From: Candidatus Borkfalkia ceftriaxoniphila
GTDB taxonomy: Bacteria > Bacillota > Clostridia > Christensenellales > Borkfalkiaceae
DNA: 64,000 nt
Assembly (NCBI RefSeq): GCF_004134775.1
Contig: NZ_SDOZ01000002.1
Coordinates: forward strand, 1,861,356 to 1,925,355
Reading direction: 5' to 3'
Positions 33,939 through 43,424 of this stretch are shown piece after piece; within the stretch, counting starts at the first letter, position 1, and every line of letters starts with the position of its first letter. The notes beneath the pieces were generated by a model that made no database searches, was not told the DNA's origin, and saw only the letters and a list, made by a program, of their open reading frames with translations. The translations under genes and the position numbers were made by a program.

Positions 33939-34690
33939 AAAAATTGATCAAACACGAATTGTATGCCTATTTCCGCTCGGTCTGGCCCGTGACCATCGTG
34001 GTACTGGGGTTGACCGTTCTTTCCTGGATCATGTCGTTTGCGCAAAATTCGCTCTTTTATTGGATGCTGTCGCTCATCATGCTCGTCGTTTTGATCTACG
34101 GCGTGATCGCCATGCTTTTAGGCCCCATTGCCAAACGGTTCCGAAAAACGATGTTTTCGGGCGAGGGTTATATGACTTTTTCCATTCCCGCCACGCCCGT
34201 ACAATTAATCGTCGCGAAACTCGTTTCCGCTATGATTTTATGGATATATACGCTGCTGCTCTTCTTTGTTTTCTCTTTATTGTTTTCGCTCTCGCTCCGA
34301 TCTTTCGATATTGAGAACTCGCTCAGTCAATGGTCGACGTTCTTCAACGAATTTTTCCATGATGTCGCGAAAGATCCGCTGCTCTTTGCTGAACAACTTG
34401 TCCTGGCGCTCGTCGCATCCGTAAGCGGTATCCTGTTTATTTTTACGGGGATCTGCGTGGGGCAACTTTCCAAATCGCGCAAGAGCATGGTGACCGTTTT
34501 ATTTTATGTGGTTATATTTTTTATCGTTCTCTTTCTGCAACCGTTTTTGTCGGATCTGTACACGTGGCTGTATCAACTCAATCAATATGTAAGTACCTTG
34601 CTGTCGATCTTATTTTTCGCGGCGATAGCGGCCGTTTGTTTCCTTTCCACGAAATATATCGTCACGCACAAACTCAATCTGGTGGCATAA
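33932..34690 (+). CDS. ABC-2-type permease
   Basis: 252 residues with about six membrane segments (near residues 20-40, 45-70, 95-125, 145-175, 185-205 and 220-240). It starts inside the ATPase gene (7-nt overlap). A central soluble loop (SLRSFDIENSLSQWSTFFNEF) separates the segments. The pair resembles ABC-2 exporters found singly in Clostridia. The motif MTFSIPATPVQLIVAKL (residues ~75-95) is typical of this permease type. The substrate is unknown. Confidence 0.85.
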   Translation: MVKKLIKHELYAYFRSVWPVTIVVLGLTVLSWIMSFAQNSLFYWMLSLIMLVVLIYGVIAMLLGPIAKRFRKTMFSGEGYMTFSIPATPVQLIVAKLVSAMILWIYTLLLFFVFSLLFSLSLRSFDIENSLSQWSTFFNEFFHDVAKDPLLFAEQLVLALVASVSGILFIFTGICVGQLSKSRKSMVTVLFYVVIFFIVLFLQPFLSDLYTWLYQLNQYVSTLLSILFFAAIAAVCFLSTKYIVTHKLNLVA

Positions 34691-34691
34691 G

Positions 34692-34726
34692 AAAAAAGCC
34701 TTTCCCGCATGAGGAAAGGCTTTTTT
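34692..34726 (+). terminator. intrinsic terminator after the ABC pair
   Basis: AAAAAAGCCTTTCC, a 7-nt loop, GGAAAGGCTTTTTT. Confidence 0.9.
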
Positions 34727-34727
34727 G

Positions 34728-34756
34728 TTGTAAAATTTTTCGGAAAGGTTTATAAT
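34728..34756 (+). promoter_or_regulatory. promoter giving a leaderless transcript
   Basis: TTGTAA (34728-34733), a 17-bp spacer, TATAAT (34751-34756). The expected transcription start, ~7 nt downstream, coincides with the ATG at 34764, and no Shine-Dalgarno lies between. Confidence 0.6.
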
Positions 34757-34763
34757 AAAAGAT

Positions 34764-35216
34764 ATGGAATACAAATTGAATTTCGAACTGGTGCCCGACA
34801 GTTGTTGGTACAGCAATCTGCGCTCCATTCTTACGCCCGCCCAATGGGACGTGGTGCGGAAAGACGCGTACGCGCGTGCGGAAGGGAGATGCATGATCTG
34901 CGGCTGTCCCGCCAAGCGCTTGGAAGCGCACGAGCGTTGGGAATACGACGAAAGCACGCAGACGCAGAAACTTGCCGACGTGGTGGCGGTTTGCCGCCGG
35001 TGCCACGAGGTGATCCATATCGGGCGCACGCAGTTGATGGGAAGAGAGCGCGAGGCGGAGGCATGGTTTCAAAAGGTGAACGGTTGTACATATGCGCAGT
35101 ACCGCGCGGCGCTCGGCAAGGCCAACGAAGACCATCGCCGCCGCAACCTCGTGCCCGCATGGAAACTGGACGTGCGTTATCTCGAAAAATTCTGTAAGGG
35201 CGGGAAGGAATCATGA
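34764..35216 (+). CDS. HNH-type zinc-binding protein, putative nuclease
   Basis: 150 residues. The centre holds an HNH-like zinc motif: CMICGCP (residues ~44-50), then RLEAHERWEYD, then CRRCHEVIHIGR. The paired CxxC sites and the AHE/HEVIH histidines fit the beta-beta-alpha-metal fold of HNH nucleases, but the family also includes non-cleaving proteins. The TATAAT box is only 7 nt upstream of the ATG and there is no ribosome site, so the mRNA may be leaderless. The stop overlaps the NUDIX start as ATGA. Confidence 0.7.
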   Translation: MEYKLNFELVPDSCWYSNLRSILTPAQWDVVRKDAYARAEGRCMICGCPAKRLEAHERWEYDESTQTQKLADVVAVCRRCHEVIHIGRTQLMGREREAEAWFQKVNGCTYAQYRAALGKANEDHRRRNLVPAWKLDVRYLEKFCKGGKES

Positions 35217-35629
35217 AAAAGCATATAGAGGTCGTCGGCGGGATCTTTATCCGAAAAGGGAAAGTGCTCGCTTCCATGCGCGGCGAAAGCAAATACGCGT
35301 ACGTCGCGCACAAATACGAGTTCGTCGGCGGCAAGATCGAGGCGGGCGAAACGCCCGAACAGGCGCTTACGCGCGAACTTTGCGAGGAGATGGGCGCAAA
35401 AATAGAAGTGATTTCCCATTACATGACGGTGACGCACGAATATCCCGATTTTATCGTGACGCTGCAAACCTATCTTTGCCGCTTCCTTTCGGACTTTCAG
35501 GTTTTGGAACACGAACGTGCGGACTTTTTACGCGGGGACGAGTTGGATGAAAATAACTGGGCGCCCGCCGACGCGCCGATCGTGCGTAAATTGAAGTCGG
35601 AACTTGCCGATTCCAAGGATATGAGATAA
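35213..35629 (+). CDS. NUDIX hydrolase (MutT-like)
   Basis: 138 residues. A complete Nudix box GGKIEAGETPEQALTREL followed by CEEMGA (residues ~42-65) fits GX5EX7REUXEEXGU. The N-terminus VVGGIFIRKGKVLASMRGE is the usual first strands. It hydrolyses nucleoside diphosphate derivatives; 8-oxo-dGTP cleansing is the common annotation, but the substrate is not determined by the motif. It is translationally coupled (4-nt overlap) to the HNH gene. Confidence 0.93.
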   Translation: MKKHIEVVGGIFIRKGKVLASMRGESKYAYVAHKYEFVGGKIEAGETPEQALTRELCEEMGAKIEVISHYMTVTHEYPDFIVTLQTYLCRFLSDFQVLEHERADFLRGDELDENNWAPADAPIVRKLKSELADSKDMR

Positions 35630-35704
35630 ATTCCGACTCTCTCGTGTTGTTTTTTCTCTCCGTAGGCGTTAGACTTTTAAGAAAACACGGAAAAGGAGAA
35701 TTTT

Positions 35705-37045
35705 ATGTCAAAATTGCCGATGGGAGAATTTTTGTCCGTTCTGCGAAAATCCAAGGGGTATACCCAACAGGAGGTCGCGGATATTCTGGGCGTTTCAAAC
35801 AAGACGGTGAGCAGTTGGGAATGCGGCGGCTCGTGCCCCGATATCTCCATGCTGCCCGCCATCGCCGAATTATACGGCGTGACTTGCGACGAACTCTTGC
35901 GCGGGGAACGCATACACGCGGGCGAGCCCGAAAAGATTTCGTGGGAACGTCTGGAAAAATCTCTCGCCCTGCGGCTGGAACGGTGCCGCGGCACGGCGAA
36001 CGCGGCGTCGTGGATCTGCGGCGGGCTTGCCGTCTTTGCAATGATTTTAACGCTCGTTCTCGCCGCCGTGGCGTATCAGAGCCTGTTGGGCTTTCTTCTC
36101 GGTACCGTCGTGCTCATCGCCTCCGCCGTATGTATCGTCGTCGTGTATAAGCGCCTGCTTTTTAACGTGTCGTCGGACGAAATAGAGGGCGATAAACTAA
36201 AAGATTTTCGGAAATACCTGTTCCGTACGGCGGCGCGCGTCCTTCTGATAGACGCGGCGGCTTTCGGATTTATCCTGCCCAATGCTTTTATCCCGCCGCA
36301 TTTCGGATTCGAATTTCCCTATGCGCTCGGGTTCGGGCTCGTCGGCGCCGTGCTGTTCTTGCTGATCGGTTATCCCGTCTGCCTTGCGGCAGCGGGCAAA
36401 AATAAGTGCTTTGATGCGTCCGAGCACGGCTATGCCCGCTTCCGCGCCAAAAGTTTTACGCTCCTTTGCGGTATCGTCGTGCTCGCGGCGGCCGTCGGCG
36501 CCGTCGTGCTGCAACAGATGGATATGCGAAGGGAAGCGGCCGTCGTCCGTACGGAGATATTCGGTTCGGAAGAGGAATTCGTCGCCTTTGCCGAGGACGC
36601 GCCGCTGTTCAAAGCATACCCGTGGGAGATCGTTTCGGAAGAGATGCCCGCAACCGAAGAAGAAGTCGGAAAGTACGCGGTTAAGGTCTTATTCCGCGGC
36701 GACGTCGAAGAGGCGGACTTATACGGTTATTCGCATCGCAAAACGGAGGAGGGCATTGTCGTATCCCTCTTTAAATATCGCCTGCGTATCGATGAAAATT
36801 CCGACCGCGTCGTGGAATTTTTCGCTATGGCGCGGGAAATGCAAAAGGACGGATTCACGGTGGAGGCCATGGGGGATACCGTTCTGCTCACGCTCGGCGT
36901 CGAAAATCTGTCTGCCGACGACGTATTCGGCTGGACGCTGGCGGCTGTCGTCGCCGTCGTCGCCGCGCTTGCCGCGACCGCCGCGGCGATCTATATCAAA
37001 CGCAATAAAAAATACAGGGAGAAACATAAAAACGATCTATGCTGA
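35705..37045 (+). CDS. XRE-family regulator fused to a membrane domain
   Basis: 446 residues. Residues 5-65 are a Cro/CI helix-turn-helix (FLSVLRKSKGYTQQEVADILGVSNKTVSSWECG, YPD-type tail CPDISMLPAIAELYG). Membrane segments follow near residues 100-120, 125-145, 180-200, 210-230 and 255-275. An extracytoplasmic region (~280-405) and a final segment (~410-435) follow. Such proteins sense something at the membrane and act on DNA from there. GGAAAAGGAG precedes the ATG. The 3' end overlaps the next gene by 7 nt. Confidence 0.85.
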   Translation: MSKLPMGEFLSVLRKSKGYTQQEVADILGVSNKTVSSWECGGSCPDISMLPAIAELYGVTCDELLRGERIHAGEPEKISWERLEKSLALRLERCRGTANAASWICGGLAVFAMILTLVLAAVAYQSLLGFLLGTVVLIASAVCIVVVYKRLLFNVSSDEIEGDKLKDFRKYLFRTAARVLLIDAAAFGFILPNAFIPPHFGFEFPYALGFGLVGAVLFLLIGYPVCLAAAGKNKCFDASEHGYARFRAKSFTLLCGIVVLAAAVGAVVLQQMDMRREAAVVRTEIFGSEEEFVAFAEDAPLFKAYPWEIVSEEMPATEEEVGKYAVKVLFRGDVEEADLYGYSHRKTEEGIVVSLFKYRLRIDENSDRVVEFFAMAREMQKDGFTVEAMGDTVLLTLGVENLSADDVFGWTLAAVVAVVAALAATAAAIYIKRNKKYREKHKNDLC

Positions 37046-37830
37046 TTGACTTTCATACGCATATCTATCCCGAAAAACTGGCGTCGCGCACGGTGGAAAC
37101 GCTGGGCGCAAAGGCGCATATCCCGCACTATACCGACGGCACGCTCGGCTCTCTTACGGCGCTGATGGACAGGGAGGGCGTGGATCGGTTCGTTCTTTTG
37201 CACATCGCCACGTCGCCGAAAAACGAGGGCAACGTGAACGCGTTCGCGCGGCAGACGAACAGCGCCCGCCATCCCTCGTTCGGCTCGGTGCATCCCGATT
37301 CCGCCCGCTGGAAAGAGGAACTTCTCGCATTGAAAGAGGCTGGCGTCAAGGGCGTAAAATTCCATAACGAATATCAGAATTTTTTTGCGGACGACGAAAA
37401 GGCTTTTCCCGTTTACGCGGAATGCGGGCGGCTGGGGCTTGCCATGCTCTTCCACGGCGGCGCCGATCTGGCGTTTTCGCCGCCCGAAAAGTGTTCGCCC
37501 GCGCGCATGGCGCGCGCCGCAAAAGCGTTTCCCTCGGCAAATTTTATTTTCGCGCATCTGGGCGGAATGCGCTCGGCGAAGGAGAGCGTCGAATTTCTGG
37601 CGCCCCTTGCCAACGTATTTACGGACACCGCGTTTTCCTCGCAGTACGTTCCGCTATCGGCGGGGCGCGAAGTGATAGAAGCGTTCGGCGCGGAGCGCGT
37701 TCTGTTCGGAACCGACTGCCCGTGGGATACCCCCGCGCGTACGCTCGCTTATCTCAAAGCCATGCGGTTGCCCCCTTTATGGGAAGAAAAAATTTTTTAC
37801 GGCAACGCGTTGCAAATATTGGAAGATTAA
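37039..37830 (+). CDS. amidohydrolase-family protein (amidohydrolase 2)
   Basis: 263 residues. It opens with the metal motif DFHTHIYP. HGGADLAF, FAHLGGMRS and LFGTDCPWDTP are the later metal and catalytic motifs of the amidohydrolase-2 superfamily (TIM barrel). These enzymes hydrolyse or decarboxylate ring and acyl compounds. The ATG lies within the last codons of the XRE-membrane gene, so it is coupled, and its regulation may be tied to that protein. The substrate is unknown. Confidence 0.88.
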   Translation: MLIDFHTHIYPEKLASRTVETLGAKAHIPHYTDGTLGSLTALMDREGVDRFVLLHIATSPKNEGNVNAFARQTNSARHPSFGSVHPDSARWKEELLALKEAGVKGVKFHNEYQNFFADDEKAFPVYAECGRLGLAMLFHGGADLAFSPPEKCSPARMARAAKAFPSANFIFAHLGGMRSAKESVEFLAPLANVFTDTAFSSQYVPLSAGREVIEAFGAERVLFGTDCPWDTPARTLAYLKAMRLPPLWEEKIFYGNALQILED

Positions 37831-37863
37831 AAAGAACGGCTGTTATGCAGCCGTTCTTTTTTT
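37829..37863. terminator. bidirectional intrinsic terminator
   Basis: AAAAGAACGGCTG, a 5-nt loop, CAGCCGTTCTTTT. It lies between the amidohydrolase and the convergent WYL regulator. Confidence 0.9.
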
Positions 37864-38792
37864 TAGTTGCCTTCATATAAAGAAACAAGTTCCCGCGCGT
37901 ATGATCGCACTTTTTCGATGAGCGAAGAAGGGGACTCGATGCGGATACCGCTGCCGAAGGAGGCGAGTTTGGAGATCAGCGCGGGGCTGTCGGGCAGAGT
38001 CACGTCCGCGACGAGGGCGCCGCCCTCGCGGCGGATATTGTCTGTGCCCAGCCATTCTTCTACGTCGGGCAGGGCGGCGTTTTCGATGCGCAGGCGCACG
38101 GGAATGAGTTCGTACGATTCGAAATTGAATTTCAAGGGGATCTTTTCCCGCTCGAAGGGGCGCTTTTCGAAGATCTCGCCCGTCCGCCGCGCCGCCTTAA
38201 CGCGCCCGATCTTGAATAAGCGGAATTCTTCCCTGAGACGGCACCAGGCGTACACGTACCACACGTTCTGTTTATACACGAGAATGTGCGGCTCGATGAC
38301 GCGCCTGCTCTCCTCGCCGCCGCGGTTGATGTAGGAAACGTCCAGGCAGAGATTTTTTTCCACCGCCTCTTCCAGTACTTTCAGTTTTTCCGAAAAATTG
38401 TAGGCGTCGCCCCAGGTGCCGCTGTCCACTAAAATATTTCCCGAAAGGGACAGGTTTCGGCTGTGGTCTTTCTGCTGCGCGCTCATTTTTTCCAGCGCGG
38501 CATGCAGGCTCTCGTCCCGCGTCTGCGCGTAAAAAACTTCCATCGCGCCAACCGCCGCGGCGTATTCCTCCTTGGATAAAAAATTTTCAGGCAATTTATA
38601 TGTATCGGGAAGGAATATTCCGCCGTTGCGCCCCCGTATAATATTTATCGGGACACCCGATACGATAAGTTCTTCCACATAACGATAAATACTGCGCTGC
38701 GAAACGCCGTAAAGATCCGCCAATTCCGCCGCGCTCGCTTTCGTTCTGCGCAGCAATCGGAACAAAATGCCCAGCATCACTTCGAATTTCAT
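37863..38792 (-). CDS. WYL-domain transcriptional regulator (YafY type)
   Basis: 309 residues. The N-terminal HTH_11 winged helix (LFRLLRRTKASAAELADLYGVSQRSIYRYVEELI) is followed by ~70 linker residues. The WYL domain (residues ~140-225, with IEPHILVYKQNVWYVYAWCRLREEFRLFKIGRV) and a C-terminal WCX domain (DVTLPDSPALISKLASFG) complete it. It is divergent from a small unknown gene, with a palindromic site between them overlapping its -35 element. That fits autoregulation. The ligand is unknown. Confidence 0.92.
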   Translation of the reverse strand: MKFEVMLGILFRLLRRTKASAAELADLYGVSQRSIYRYVEELIVSGVPINIIRGRNGGIFLPDTYKLPENFLSKEEYAAAVGAMEVFYAQTRDESLHAALEKMSAQQKDHSRNLSLSGNILVDSGTWGDAYNFSEKLKVLEEAVEKNLCLDVSYINRGGEESRRVIEPHILVYKQNVWYVYAWCRLREEFRLFKIGRVKAARRTGEIFEKRPFEREKIPLKFNFESYELIPVRLRIENAALPDVEEWLGTDNIRREGGALVADVTLPDSPALISKLASFGSGIRIESPSSLIEKVRSYARELVSLYEGN

Positions 38793-38828
38793 GAGATTTC
38801 CGCCTTTTATTGAAAACTTTTTAGAATT

Positions 38829-38874
38829 ATTTTAGAATATATGACAATATCTGTCAAGTATTATTTGTTATAAT
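38829..38874. promoter_or_regulatory. divergent promoters sharing the operator TGACA-N5-TGTCA
   Basis: The minus-strand promoter for the WYL gene is TTGACA (complement of 38852-38857), 17 bp, TAAAAT (complement of 38829-38834). The plus-strand promoter for the 109-residue gene is an extended -10 TGTTATAAT (38866-38874) with a weak -35. The inverted repeat TGACA (38842-38846) / TGTCA (38852-38856) lies in both spacers. Confidence 0.75.
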
Positions 38875-38899
38875 AGGCGCGTAAACAGGAGGACAAGTT

Positions 38900-39229
38900 A
38901 TGAAAATTTTATCTTCGCTCGTAAAACGGATGAAAAGAGAGAAAAGCGCGTGCTATGTGCCCGCTCTGTCGTTTGGGGAACACAGAGTCACGCGGGGCGA
39001 AAGACACGCGGAAATCGCGCGTCTTGACGACGATTTTGCGCAAGCGTACCTTTCGCGCGTTCGGCGCGTGCTCGGTGCGGAAAGTGCTGTGCCCGCCCGC
39101 CGCGCGATGGTATTCGGATCGTTTGCGGGCTCGGGCGACGAGTTGGACGAAATGATCGAAAGCCTCAGCCTTCTTGCGGGGCTGAACGTGAGCGAACGCG
39201 CGTTTTATGCCCGTCCGCGCAGAAAATGA
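38900..39229 (+). CDS. unknown 109-residue protein divergent from the WYL regulator
   Basis: Charged, mostly helical protein with an N-terminal basic stretch (MKILSSLVKRMKREK), a middle part containing ALSFGEHRVTRGERH and a region AMVFGSFAGSGDELDEMIESLSLL. There is no membrane segment and no metal motif. AGGAGGACAAGTT is a strong ribosome site. Its promoter shares the palindrome with the WYL regulator gene, so it is probably the main target of that regulator. I do not recognise a family. Confidence 0.7.
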   Translation: MKILSSLVKRMKREKSACYVPALSFGEHRVTRGERHAEIARLDDDFAQAYLSRVRRVLGAESAVPARRAMVFGSFAGSGDELDEMIESLSLLAGLNVSERAFYARPRRK

Positions 39230-39259
39230 TTACACATTCTCCGATATATTATTCTACTG

Positions 39260-39292
39260 CAAAACGCCGTGAAATTTTTTCACGGCGTTTTG
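39260..39292. terminator. bidirectional intrinsic terminator
   Basis: Arms CAAAACGCCGTGAAA and TTTCACGGCGTTTTG. The right arm is inside the last codons of the AraC-family gene. Confidence 0.85.
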
Positions 39293-40053
39293 TTGCGGTT
39301 TCGGAACTGCGCGGGCGTGAAACCCGTTTTCTGCTTGAATTGCTGGCTGAAAAAACAGGGGGAGGAATACCCGAGCGCCTGCGAGATCTCTTCCGCGCTC
39401 ATATCGGTAAAGCACAGAAATTTCTGCGCCTCTTTGATCTTTTGCCGGATCGCGTATTCTTTCGGCGTCACGCCCGCCGCCTCTTTCACAAGCCGATTGA
39501 TGGTGTTTTTGTGATAGTGGAAGTTTTCGGAAAGTTCCGCGTACGTCACCTTTTTCGCCGCGTTCTGCGAAAGATACCGCATGATTTCGCGGGCGGGGCG
39601 TTTTGGGGGCGCCGCGCTTCGCGTCTGCGCGCGGAACAGTTCCAGCAAAAGCGCGCTTAAAAGGTGCGAACAGATCTCGCCCGCGCCCGTCTTGTCGTAC
39701 AGGTATTCGTCGATCATTTTTAAAATGCAACTCGCCGCGAACGGATCGTCGTTCAGGTTCGCCCGCCGCGGCATATTCTCGTTCAGAAAGTGCACGTCGG
39801 AAACGGTAAATTCCAGCCCCGAGAGAATAAACGGCTCGTATTCGTCCGCAAAAATGACGTTTTCCTCGAACGGCGGGCAATAAAAAAGATCGCCCCGTTC
39901 GCATTCGTAGCGGCGGCCGTTCACTTTATACGCGCCCCTGCCGCCGTGCACGTACAAAAGATAGGGGTAATCGAACACGCGCGGCGGCGTGGAAAATCCC
40001 TTTTCGCAGGGGAAATGATTGATCACTCTGAATTGTGCGGTAAATGATTCCAT
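39280..40053 (-). CDS. AraC-family transcriptional regulator
   Basis: 257 residues. The N-terminal cupin sensor (~1-140; YVHGGRGAYKVNGRRYECERGDLFYCPP) is followed by a tandem helix-turn-helix. The latter has KKVTYAELSENFHYHKNTINRLVKEAAGVTPKEYAIRQKI and the signature EISQALGYSSPCFFSQQFKQKTGFTPAQFR at the end. It lies divergently 103 bp from the URO-D gene, its likely target. Sugar or small-aromatic sensing is common in this class; the inducer is unknown. Confidence 0.92.
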   Translation of the reverse strand: MESFTAQFRVINHFPCEKGFSTPPRVFDYPYLLYVHGGRGAYKVNGRRYECERGDLFYCPPFEENVIFADEYEPFILSGLEFTVSDVHFLNENMPRRANLNDDPFAASCILKMIDEYLYDKTGAGEICSHLLSALLLELFRAQTRSAAPPKRPAREIMRYLSQNAAKKVTYAELSENFHYHKNTINRLVKEAAGVTPKEYAIRQKIKEAQKFLCFTDMSAEEISQALGYSSPCFFSQQFKQKTGFTPAQFRNRNKTP

Positions 40054-40091
40054 AATTGTGCGAAACTATAATTTTTAGGTTGTTTAGTGCA

Positions 40092-40120
40092 TTGTTTACA
40101 GTTCGATTTTATTATATAAT
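40092..40120 (+). promoter_or_regulatory. promoter of the URO-D-family gene
   Basis: TTGTTT (40092-40097), a 17-bp spacer, TATAAT (40115-40120). It lies within the region shared with the divergent AraC-family gene. Confidence 0.55.
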
Positions 40121-40156
40121 AAAGAGAGATAAAAGTAAAGCGAGAGAGGATCGTTT

Positions 40157-41254
40157 ATGGAAATTCTGAAAGCACCCGAGCGCATGAGCGCGAAAGAGCG
40201 CGTGCGCCGCACGTTCGAATACGAAAAGACCGACCGCGTGACCATCGGTTACGACACTAACCCCGTCATTCACCGCAACCTTTGCCGCGCGCTGGGCGTG
40301 CGGGAGGACGACTACGAAACGCTGCTGCAAAAACTGGGCGTCGATTACCGCGGCATTGCCGCGCCCTATATCGGAAAGCCGCTGTACCGCGCGCCCGAGA
40401 ACAGGCGGGTAGACCCGCTCGAAGGGTGCGTGATGCGCTGGGTGGAACACGAAACGGGCGGATATTGGGATTTCTGCGATTTTCCCTTGAAAGACGCGAC
40501 GGACGAAATGTTCGACGATTTCCCCGTTCCCGACCCCGACGATTTCGATTACGACGCGGCGCTCGCGCAGTGCAAGGCGTACGGAAAAGATATGGGGTTG
40601 TACGTCGGCAGCGCCGGCGTGCCCGACGTTCTCAACTCCAACGGCCGCATCATGGGCGTGGAGGACGTATTGTGCCACGTCATGCTGGACGACGAGGCAG
40701 CCATGCGCTTTATCCGCCGCAGGGCGGCGTTTCAGTTGGGCATGATGGAACGGCTCGTGGAAAAATGCAAAGATCATCTCGATTTCATCTGGCTGGGAGA
40801 GGATCTCGGCACACAGATCGCGCCCATGATCAGCCTGGAACTATACCGCGCGCAGATCAAACCCATTCACAAAACTTTCGTCGACCTTGCAAAGCATTAC
40901 CGTCTTCCCGCTATCGTGCATACCTGCGGCAGCAGCAGTTGGGCTTACGAAGATTTCATCGAAATGGGCGTGCGCGGCGTGGATACCTTGCAGCCCGAGG
41001 CTGTGAACATGAGCCCCGCGTATCTTGCAAAGACTTTCGGCGGCAGGCTGAATTTCCGCGGTTGTATTTCCACGGCGGGTCCGCTCGCCTACGGCACCGC
41101 CGCGCAGACCGAGCAGGTATGCAAAGACACGCTGGAAATCATGATGCAAGTGCGCGGCTATCACTTCGCGCCCACGCATCAGATCCAGGATAATACGCCC
41201 GTGGAAAACGTGGTCGCCATGTACAACGCGGCGCATAAGTACGGACGTTATTGA
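40157..41254 (+). CDS. uroporphyrinogen decarboxylase-family protein
   Basis: 365 residues with a URO-D/MtaA-type barrel: MSAKERVRRTFEYEKTDRV at the start, DFIWLGEDLGTQ, HTCGSSSWAYEDFIEMGVRGVDTLQP and FRGCISTAGPL. HTCGS is the zinc-type His/Cys motif seen in methylcobamide:CoM methyltransferase relatives rather than true heme enzymes. It is not near heme genes, and is paired with a divergent AraC regulator. A methyl transfer or O-demethylation role is likely, but no corrinoid protein lies nearby. Confidence 0.85.
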   Translation: MEILKAPERMSAKERVRRTFEYEKTDRVTIGYDTNPVIHRNLCRALGVREDDYETLLQKLGVDYRGIAAPYIGKPLYRAPENRRVDPLEGCVMRWVEHETGGYWDFCDFPLKDATDEMFDDFPVPDPDDFDYDAALAQCKAYGKDMGLYVGSAGVPDVLNSNGRIMGVEDVLCHVMLDDEAAMRFIRRRAAFQLGMMERLVEKCKDHLDFIWLGEDLGTQIAPMISLELYRAQIKPIHKTFVDLAKHYRLPAIVHTCGSSSWAYEDFIEMGVRGVDTLQPEAVNMSPAYLAKTFGGRLNFRGCISTAGPLAYGTAAQTEQVCKDTLEIMMQVRGYHFAPTHQIQDNTPVENVVAMYNAAHKYGRY

Positions 41255-41317
41255 AGTCGTTAACGCAAAGTTATAAGAGATATAATAATTTCGAATAGAT
41301 ATTGTGCGCGGCAACGA

Positions 41318-42714
<1,397 letters not shown>

Positions 42715-42725
42715 ATCCAAAGGAA

Positions 42726-42762
42726 AAAGCTCCGTACGGTTCCCGTGCGGGGCTTTCTGTAT
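42726..42762 (+). terminator. hairpin terminator after gdhA
   Basis: A 13-14-bp arm pair around CCGTACGG/CCGTGCGG with wobble, and AAAGC/GCTTT at the base. The T tract is short, so it may only attenuate read-through to the ECF gene. Confidence 0.6.
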
Positions 42763-42779
42763 TATAAGGAGAATTTGTT

Positions 42780-43277
42780 ATGCGAACGAAATCGCTGGCG
42801 GTCGCCGCCCTGTTCATGGCGCTCGTCATGGTCACGACGGCATTCGTCAAGATCCCGCTGCCGCTCACGGGATATATCCATCTGGGCGACACGTTTATCT
42901 TTCTTGCCTGTTTTTTCTTAAAAAAACCGTATGCGATCGCCGCGTCTGCAATGGGCAGCGCGCTGGCCGACGTCATCGCCTTTCCCGTATACGCGCCCGC
43001 CACGCTGATCATCAAGGCGGTCATGGCGCTCATTTTCTGTTTGATCGCGGGAGAAGAGCCTACATTTTGGCGCTGCGTACTCGGCGCGGTCGCCGCGTCG
43101 GTATGGATGCTCGCAGGCTATTACGTGTTCAACTCCGTATTTCTTGTGGGGTGGAGCGCGGCGCTTTTAAACCTCGCGCTGGACAGCATCCAGCCGCTGT
43201 GCTGCTCAATTTTAGGCATTCTCGCCATCCAGACCTGCCGCAGAGTACCTTTTTTGATGTCTAAACGAATCCGTTGA
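42780..43277 (+). CDS. ECF transporter S component
   Basis: 165 residues with five to six membrane segments. N-terminal AALFMALVMVTTAFVKIPLPLTGYIHLGDTFIFLACFFL matches the vitamin-binding S subunit family, with PLTGYIHLGD as the substrate loop region. It captures a vitamin or cofactor and docks to a shared EcfAAT module encoded elsewhere. AAGGAGAATTTGTT precedes the ATG. The vitamin is not clear; no riboswitch is visible in the 65 bp after gdhA. Confidence 0.88.
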   Translation: MRTKSLAVAALFMALVMVTTAFVKIPLPLTGYIHLGDTFIFLACFFLKKPYAIAASAMGSALADVIAFPVYAPATLIIKAVMALIFCLIAGEEPTFWRCVLGAVAASVWMLAGYYVFNSVFLVGWSAALLNLALDSIQPLCCSILGILAIQTCRRVPFLMSKRIR

Positions 43278-43367
43278 AAAATTTTCTCCCGACAGCCTGT
43301 AAAGATTATGCGCGTATGGAAACGTACGCGCGCTTTTATTTTACCAAAAAGAAAGCGGCAAAAGCCC

Positions 43368-43396
43368 TTGCTTTTAACATAAAATTAGTGTAAAAT
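43368..43396 (+). promoter_or_regulatory. promoter of the GGDEF gene
   Basis: TTGCTT (43368-43373), a 17-bp spacer, TAAAAT (43391-43396). It overlaps the in-frame ATG at 43395, which is therefore not the start. Confidence 0.65.
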
Positions 43397-43424
43397 GATA
43401 GTATCAATCGGGAGAATAACATAC

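Noticed and set aside
42715-42779. Vitamin riboswitch before the ECF S component
   Set aside because: The 65-bp spacer holds only the gdhA hairpin and a ribosome site; too short for a TPP, cobalamin or FMN aptamer.
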